Below are positions 7,664-11,378 of a DNA stretch of 11,378 nucleotides, one piece after another (position 1 is the stretch's first letter; each line of letters begins with the position of its first letter). Source of the stretch: Desulfobacterales bacterium (GTDB lineage: Bacteria > Desulfobacterota > Desulfobacteria > Desulfobacterales > 4be13). The notes beneath the pieces were generated by a model. It was not told the DNA's origin. It made no database searches and was given only the letters and a program-made list of their open reading frames with translations. The stretch covers positions 1 to 11,378 of the forward strand of contig JAOZLU010000183.1 of NCBI GenBank assembly GCA_029934695.1, written 5' to 3'. The position numbers were made by a program, and so were the translations under genes.

Positions 7664-7689
7664 GGAAGTTTGGGGTGGAAGTTTGGGGT
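7664..7689. repeat. Two perfect 13-nt tandem repeats
   Basis: GGAAGTTTGGGGT occurs twice in direct succession. A 15-nt piece of it (TGGGGTGGAAGTTTG, 7671-7685) recurs at 10920-10934 beside the other copy of the 270-bp repeat, so the two ends of the cassette share more than the long repeat. Confidence 0.8.
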
Positions 7690-7791
7690 CGTACGAATCT
7701 AACAAACTGAGGTTACATGATATGAAAGCAAGTAAGCATCATTTCAGCTCTTAAAACCACTTTTTCGGGGTAAAAAGGAGCTTTTAAGAAA

Positions 7792-7875
7792 ATGGCAGGA
7801 GCAGACAGACATCATATTCCGGGACATGTACGGCACATAACCCGCAGATGCTGTAAAAGAGAATTTTTCTCCTGA
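7792..7875 (+). pseudogene. N-terminal fragment of a Y1 (REP-associated/IS200-like) transposase
   Basis: An ATG behind a good AAAAAGGAG site (7773-7780) opens a 27-residue frame containing HHIPGHVRHITRRC and KREFF. This is the characteristic start of REP-associated tyrosine transposases, where a GH-HIT-R-KREF pattern begins the Y1 fold. The frame stops at 7873, and nothing after it resembles the HUH catalytic motif, so only the first ~15% of the gene survives. Upstream, CTTTTT and AAAAAG arms around 7760-7777 form a hairpin, as is common at the ends of such elements. The last bases lie inside the left 270-bp repeat. Confidence 0.6.
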
Positions 7876-8116
7876 AATTTTCAGACAGAAAGCGGTGGCC
7901 GCACCGGCCGTCCCAAGCCGGGAAGCGGTTCGGGCTTCGTGAGTTTTCCAAGTCTGACCCAACGCCAAATTCTGACAGGCATTCCGACAACTGACCGGAA
8001 TCACTGATCCCGAACATTCCGAACATATATTTCTGGCATTAATGATCTCAGCATATTATAAGGACTCCTAACTGGCGGAACAAAGTCACAGTCCGATGAG
8101 CAGAGAACATGAAACC
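7847..8116. repeat. 270-bp direct repeat, left copy
   Basis: This aligns without gaps to 10954-11223. I count eight mismatches, about 97% identity. It contains a GC-rich segment with several possible small stems, including ATTCCG/CGGAAT (7981-7986 and 7996-8001). An open frame on the reverse strand (7784-8026) is also present in the other copy, but I have no reason to call it a gene. Together the copies bracket the two-gene cassette. They could be ends of a mobile unit, a duplicated insertion scar, or a genome-wide dispersed repeat. Confidence 0.9.
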
Positions 8117-8236
8117 GGCGAGGAGCAACTCACCGCACTGATCAGGCAGGCCGGTGATGAAGCCCGGGATCAAAGCGGCAGTCGCCGAAGGTCAGGAACA
8201 TACATTGCCATGAATACAGTTATGAGAACGGCATAA
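8096..8236 (+). CDS. Doubtful 46-aa ORF starting inside the left repeat
   Basis: ATG at 8096 opens 46 codons starting MSREHETGEEQLTALIRQAG, with an AAGGACTCC sequence about 28 nt upstream, too far for a normal ribosome binding site. The predicted protein is hydrophilic, with an Arg/Ser-rich middle (residues 27-33). The right repeat copy carries the same first seven codons (one Arg to Lys change) and then diverges into unrelated sequence. This is best read as the remnant of a gene start that belongs to the repeat. The frame ends 25 nt before the next gene. I recognise no family. Confidence 0.25.
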   Translation: MSREHETGEEQLTALIRQAGDEARDQSGSRRRSGTYIAMNTVMRTA

Positions 8237-8261
8237 AAACAAATAAAAATGGAATAAAAAA

Positions 8262-9533
8262 ATGGACCTGCATATTTTGTCTAAAAAACTTGAAGACGGT
8301 CATGCCTGCTATTTATGTGAGGCGACTTTGGAGGAATACATTTCTGAACTGCCTGAAGATTATTACAGATATGATATCCAAAGAGGCATAGAGAGTAATG
8401 TTTATTTAGATAATCTGATTGATACAGTATTAAAGAACAGACATATCCCGCCAATTGTCCTGGTTGTTGAAAATAATGACTATCAGTACAGATCAGACGA
8501 TGTTTCCGCATACAAATCCCTTAAAATAAGAAAATTCAAAATTCTCGACGGCTTGCAGAGAACATGTCGCCTGAAAATTATATGGGATACGATTCTGTTA
8601 TTTCAAAAACTCCTAAAAAAAGGAGAACACCTCTGCGACGAAAGCAGATTCTCTCTGTCAAAAAAATACGCCAGAGAGCTTTATGAAATCAATTCTTCCG
8701 CAGGCTTGTTATTTAAGATTATTCATCATCATAAGAATAACACAGAGCCCGTGGAATATTGCTTTCAGAGAAATGAACAGTGGTTTGAAGTTTGGACAGA
8801 TTTGCCTCCCAGAGAGCAAGTTCATAAGATGCTTCTTCTCAATGCAGGACATAAACAACTGAAGGTAAGGCATCAGTTGGAACTGCTGTTTCTGAATTTA
8901 ATTCCTCGTCTGCAGAGAATCTCAGACGGACGTTTCACCCTGATTAGAGAAAAGGAAAAAAATTCTGCCGTATATAGCAGGTACAGAAAACAGGGGCAAT
9001 TTCATTTTTCTCACATAATTTCTGCTATTTTATCCTTTATGGAATCAAAGCCGGTAACGCCTGACACCCATCTGCTGCAGAAGCTTCAGAAAGAGAGAAC
9101 TGATACTGAGACGCGGTTACAGTTTTTTGACTATGACTATGAATTTTTTGAAAACCTTGTATTTCTTCTTACAAAATTGGATAACGTGTCCAAAGAGTAT
9201 AATGAAACATGGCTGGGCAAAGAATCCACTCTGACAGGGATTTTCGGGGCATTGGGCAAGTATGAGAAAGAGAGTTCTCTGACTGTTAAGGCTTTGTTTG
9301 ACAAGGTTGCTGACAAACTTCAGGCAAATAAGAAATTGTTGAATTTGGAAGAATATTACGAAGCATTCCGGTTCCTTGAAACGAGTAAAGTCAGAATAGG
9401 CAGTGTACATCGAAAAACTGTTTTCTCAGGCTTTTATGATTTTCTTGTGAATATGGACAGCGACGATTATACATCTATTAACTGGCAAACATATTTTGAA
9501 GAACGGCACGAAAGAAGAGTGGCAAATGCTTAA
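8262..9533 (+). CDS. DUF262/DGQHR-like protein, first gene of a putative defence pair, 423 aa
   Basis: The N-terminal half has the layout of DUF262/DGQHR (ParB-fold related) proteins. YDIQRGI (37-43) comes first, then a helix with LIDTVLKNRHIPPIVLV (52-68), ILDGLQR (94-100) at the DGQQR/DGQHR motif position, and LNAGHKQLKVRHQLELLF (193-210), which matches the family's conserved 'N-G-L-RHELE' helix. Relatives include the GmrS part of type IV restriction enzymes and DndB-type regulators. DGLQR departs from the usual DGQ(H/Q)R at the third residue, so nucleotide hydrolysis may be altered. The C-terminal half (220-423) is helical, charged and unrecognised. The ribosome binding site is weak (GGAA at 8251). 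The last codons overlap the next gene, so the two proteins are probably made together and may act as a complex. The family call is moderate; the defence role is inference. Confidence 0.65.
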   Translation: MDLHILSKKLEDGHACYLCEATLEEYISELPEDYYRYDIQRGIESNVYLDNLIDTVLKNRHIPPIVLVVENNDYQYRSDDVSAYKSLKIRKFKILDGLQRTCRLKIIWDTILLFQKLLKKGEHLCDESRFSLSKKYARELYEINSSAGLLFKIIHHHKNNTEPVEYCFQRNEQWFEVWTDLPPREQVHKMLLLNAGHKQLKVRHQLELLFLNLIPRLQRISDGRFTLIREKEKNSAVYSRYRKQGQFHFSHIISAILSFMESKPVTPDTHLLQKLQKERTDTETRLQFFDYDYEFFENLVFLLTKLDNVSKEYNETWLGKESTLTGIFGALGKYEKESSLTVKALFDKVADKLQANKKLLNLEEYYEAFRFLETSKVRIGSVHRKTVFSGFYDFLVNMDSDDYTSINWQTYFEERHERRVANA

Positions 9534-10890
9534 ATCAGATTTACTGCATGAAAGCCTGATTTGCTTTTCAGAAAGCATGTTGCAGGATGAAATTATAGAA
9601 AGCTATCGTTCAACTATTACTGATGAGGCTATCCAAGAAGTTTTTGATGATCTGACAGCAAAAATAAGTGAAATTCTTCAACGAAACAGAATATTGAAGG
9701 AGGACGGAGAAAAGCCATCGTTAGAACCTGAATTCATAGACTATCTCAGAGATTTTGAAAGTCAGTTCTCTGATTTTCCAACATCATATACCAAACACCT
9801 TCAATGTGTGACTGTAATCATAAATAAGATACTTGAACTGACTGGTACGGATAATGAAATCGAAGGAGATATTGAGCCGAATGACTTTCAGCTTGTAATT
9901 AATGAAGATATCCCTCATACTCTCTTTTTTTCAGAATTTGACAGCGATGATATGCAAAATTCGATACTGCTTATTTCCACAGATGATTTCAATGATTTTG
10001 CCGATATTATTATGAATAAATTCTTTGCTGACAATATGGATTTCCTTTATCATTTTTTAGCCAAAATAAGACCGGAGCTTGACTTTCAAGGAAATCAGTA
10101 TATACTGGTCAGACCTGAAAACAGTACAGATATGAACAAAGTCAGAGCATTTATAAAACTGAAACGAGTGTCAGACGGCCGACAGATTCATAACCCTCAT
10201 CCATATAAGGTCGCGCCTGCCTTGCCGGCTGACCTTTGTTGGAATATTAACAATGAATACCAGCAATTCAACGAGATAATCGACATTTTAAGTGAATATA
10301 ACAATCAGAGGGAAGATATCCTGGATAAATTTCTCAGGATGTATCATATCATTGAAAACTTCATGTTCAAGAATCCTATATGCGAACTGGAACAAAGAAC
10401 AGGCGGGAATATGTTTTCAATAAGAGATTTCAAGAGGTTATATTCCAAAGTAAGCAAGGATGAGTTGGACTCTCTCAGACGTTTTATAAGAAAAGTTTTT
10501 GAAGTGAATTATGACACTGCAAGCAATTTTGGCCGTCATACCCGATCAGAATGGGATCGGTTTATAAATAGCCGGTCATCAGACCCCCATAGTGACATAG
10601 ACAGTTTGCTCACTCAGTTAGGTGTTTTGAATATTAATCAGTTCTGCAACAATATCCCTTCTAACGAATTTCCAAATTTTTACAGTAAGACTGTTTATCA
10701 GTTCAGATGTTCAATTGTTCACAACAAAGAAACAGAATTTCATTTCACCCATTCAAATATGCCCCGTATGGTTCCCATTCTTTTGGAAAACTTCATACTG
10801 CCGTCTTTGGAGAAAATTGTATTCAAATTAGTTGTTGAAAAGAATCGCCTAATTTCATATTCACACCCGGTATTAAGATTATGGAAATAA
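9526..10890 (+). CDS. HEPN-like C-terminal domain protein, second gene of the pair, 454 aa
   Basis: I chose the ATG at 9526. It overlaps the previous stop codon by 8 nt (ATGCTTAA) and has GAAGAG six bases upstream; a TTG at 9496 is the alternative. The N-terminal ~240 residues match no family I know. The segment from about 265 is helical and begins with YHIIENFMF (273-281), the usual first helix of HEPN domains. It ends with R394-CSIV-H399, an RX4H motif that in active HEPN ribonucleases forms the catalytic site. The residue after Arg is Cys rather than the usual Asn, Asp or His, so activity needs testing. HEPN RNases act in toxin-antitoxin, abortive-infection and CRISPR systems. Coupling to a DGQHR-like partner suggests a regulated RNase, with gene one as sensor or inhibitor. 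No signal peptide or membrane segment is visible. Confidence 0.6.
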   Translation: MLKSDLLHESLICFSESMLQDEIIESYRSTITDEAIQEVFDDLTAKISEILQRNRILKEDGEKPSLEPEFIDYLRDFESQFSDFPTSYTKHLQCVTVIINKILELTGTDNEIEGDIEPNDFQLVINEDIPHTLFFSEFDSDDMQNSILLISTDDFNDFADIIMNKFFADNMDFLYHFLAKIRPELDFQGNQYILVRPENSTDMNKVRAFIKLKRVSDGRQIHNPHPYKVAPALPADLCWNINNEYQQFNEIIDILSEYNNQREDILDKFLRMYHIIENFMFKNPICELEQRTGGNMFSIRDFKRLYSKVSKDELDSLRRFIRKVFEVNYDTASNFGRHTRSEWDRFINSRSSDPHSDIDSLLTQLGVLNINQFCNNIPSNEFPNFYSKTVYQFRCSIVHNKETEFHFTHSNMPRMVPILLENFILPSLEKIVFKLVVEKNRLISYSHPVLRLWK

Positions 10891-10919
10891 CCTGACTATC
10901 AGTAGATCAAAGCGCCGAG

Positions 10920-10950
10920 TGGGGTGGAAGTTTGAAGTTTGAAGCTTGGG
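10920..10950. repeat. Short GAAGTTT tandem repeat before the right long repeat
   Basis: GAAGTTT occurs twice and GAAGCTT once in tandem (10927-10947). The first part is identical to the 15-nt piece at 7671-7685. The sequence runs almost directly into the right 270-bp repeat, whereas on the left ~160 nt with the transposase start lie between. One side has therefore gained or lost sequence. Confidence 0.7.
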
Positions 10951-10953
10951 ATC

Positions 10954-11223
10954 GATGCCGTAAAAGAAAATTTTTCTCCTGAAATTTTCAGACAGAAAGC
11001 GGTGGCCGCACCGGCCGTCCGAACCCGGGAAGCGGTTCGGGCTTCGTGAGTTTTCCAAGTCTGATCCAACGCCAAATTCTGACAGGCATTCCGACAACTG
11101 ACCGGAATCACTGATCCCGAACATTCCGAACATATATTTCTGGCATTAATGATCTCAGCATATTATAAGGACTCCTGACTGGCGGAACAAAGTCACAATC
11201 CGATGAGCAAAGAACATGAAACC
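10954..11223. repeat. 270-bp direct repeat, right copy
   Basis: Partner of 7847-8116, same orientation and same length. The eight differences include GTCCGAACCCGGG in place of GTCCCAAGCCGGG. It begins 63 nt after the HEPN gene stop. Its right edge falls inside the same seven-codon ORF start as the left copy; here that frame continues to a stop at 11272-11274 after 23 codons of unrelated sequence. Confidence 0.9.
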
Positions 11224-11274
11224 TCTGTGTTCTCTGTGCCTTTGTGTGAGACATGTCGGCGTGTGACGCTCTGA

Positions 11275-11378
11275 AATTGCAGCCTCCCCAAATCCGTTAT
11301 AATCAGGAAATATTTTGAAAAATTGAAGCACACCGACGATATATGGGAAGTGAAAGCAAAATGCGGCGGCAATGAATA
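11275..11378 (+). pseudogene. 5'-truncated HigB/Gp49-type toxin frame, cut by window end
   Basis: The frame from 11275 reads SLPKSVIIRKYFEKLKHTD, followed by DIWEVKAKCGGNE, at the window edge. LPK, FEKLKHTDDIWE and a following basic strand are typical of the middle of phage-derived Gp49/HigB toxins of the RelE superfamily, which cleave mRNA on ribosomes. A stop (11272-11274) immediately precedes the frame and no start codon is available, so the first ~20 residues are missing. The truncation lies ~50 nt from the right repeat, so insertion or recombination there probably removed them. The downstream part lies outside the window. Confidence 0.5.

Larger units (their letters stand above)
7383..8261. 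other. Gene-poor junction between peptide cluster and two-gene cassette
   Basis: The first ~240 nt are AT-rich with no ORF or convincing promoter. A 10-bp palindrome AGACCGGTCT (7640-7649) comes next, then GATTCGT/ACGAATC inverted arms (7656-7662 and 7693-7699) around a tandem repeat. The rest is mobile-element debris: a transposase fragment, the left 270-bp direct repeat and a doubtful small ORF. Base composition becomes clearly GC-richer from about 7800 to 8220, unlike both neighbouring gene blocks, which suggests separate origins. Confidence 0.7.

Noticed and set aside
7784..8026. Reverse-strand ORF of ~80 codons, present in both long repeats
   Set aside because: It overlaps transposase debris, has a Ser/Arg/Gly-rich composition of GC-rich noncoding DNA and lacks a ribosome binding site. 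Its presence in both copies follows from the repeat itself.
7383..8261. CRISPR array or tRNA in the long noncoding region
   Set aside because: Only a two-unit tandem repeat without spacers is present, and no cloverleaf with a TTC-arm consensus was found.

Overview
The window comes from an AT-rich bacterial genome. Its best taxonomic hints are a decayed Y1/RAYT-type transposase, a toxin-gene fragment and dispersed GC-rich repeats. This mixture fits large, repeat-rich Gram-negative genomes such as Desulfobacterota, but nothing here proves it. All recognisable genes are on the + strand.

Region 1 (1-7420) looks like a compact operon for a ribosomally made, post-translationally modified peptide (RiPP). 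A terminator (26-69) closes whatever lies upstream, and an inverted-repeat element (109-274) follows. Next come a small peptide gene with a strong ribosome binding site (335-541), a 9-bp hairpin, a radical SAM/SPASM enzyme (761-1927), a second radical SAM enzyme whose gene overlaps the first (1908-2795), a class I methyltransferase (2809-3525) and a 1280-residue UvrA-like ATPase (3540-7382). The UvrA-like protein is too long for the family. After two normal UvrA halves it carries a third, degenerate half in which the Walker A, signature, Walker B and H-loop residues are all lost while the zinc-module skeleton remains. Inference: the peptide is modified by the two radical SAM enzymes and the methyltransferase, and the UvrA-like protein gives self-protection by acting on DNA or on a DNA-bound product. 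No exporter or peptidase gene is visible in the window. The peptide gene is ambiguous. It either ends in ACWGNHSEYCRGY, or a +1 frame change near 503 would join it to a protein-like open frame running to 626.

Region 2 (7383-8261) has no intact gene. It holds a weak hairpin, a 10-bp palindrome, a short tandem repeat, a broken Y1 transposase start, the left copy of a 270-bp direct repeat and a doubtful 46-codon ORF.

Region 3 (8262-10890) is a two-gene, translationally coupled cassette. The first protein resembles DUF262/DGQHR proteins (motif ILDGLQR) and the second carries a C-terminal HEPN-like RX4H motif. The pair looks like an uncharacterised defence or toxin-like system. It sits exactly between two 270-bp direct repeats (7847-8116 and 10954-11223) that differ at only eight positions by my manual count. 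After the right repeat, a 5'-truncated HigB/Gp49-type toxin reading frame runs off the end of the window.
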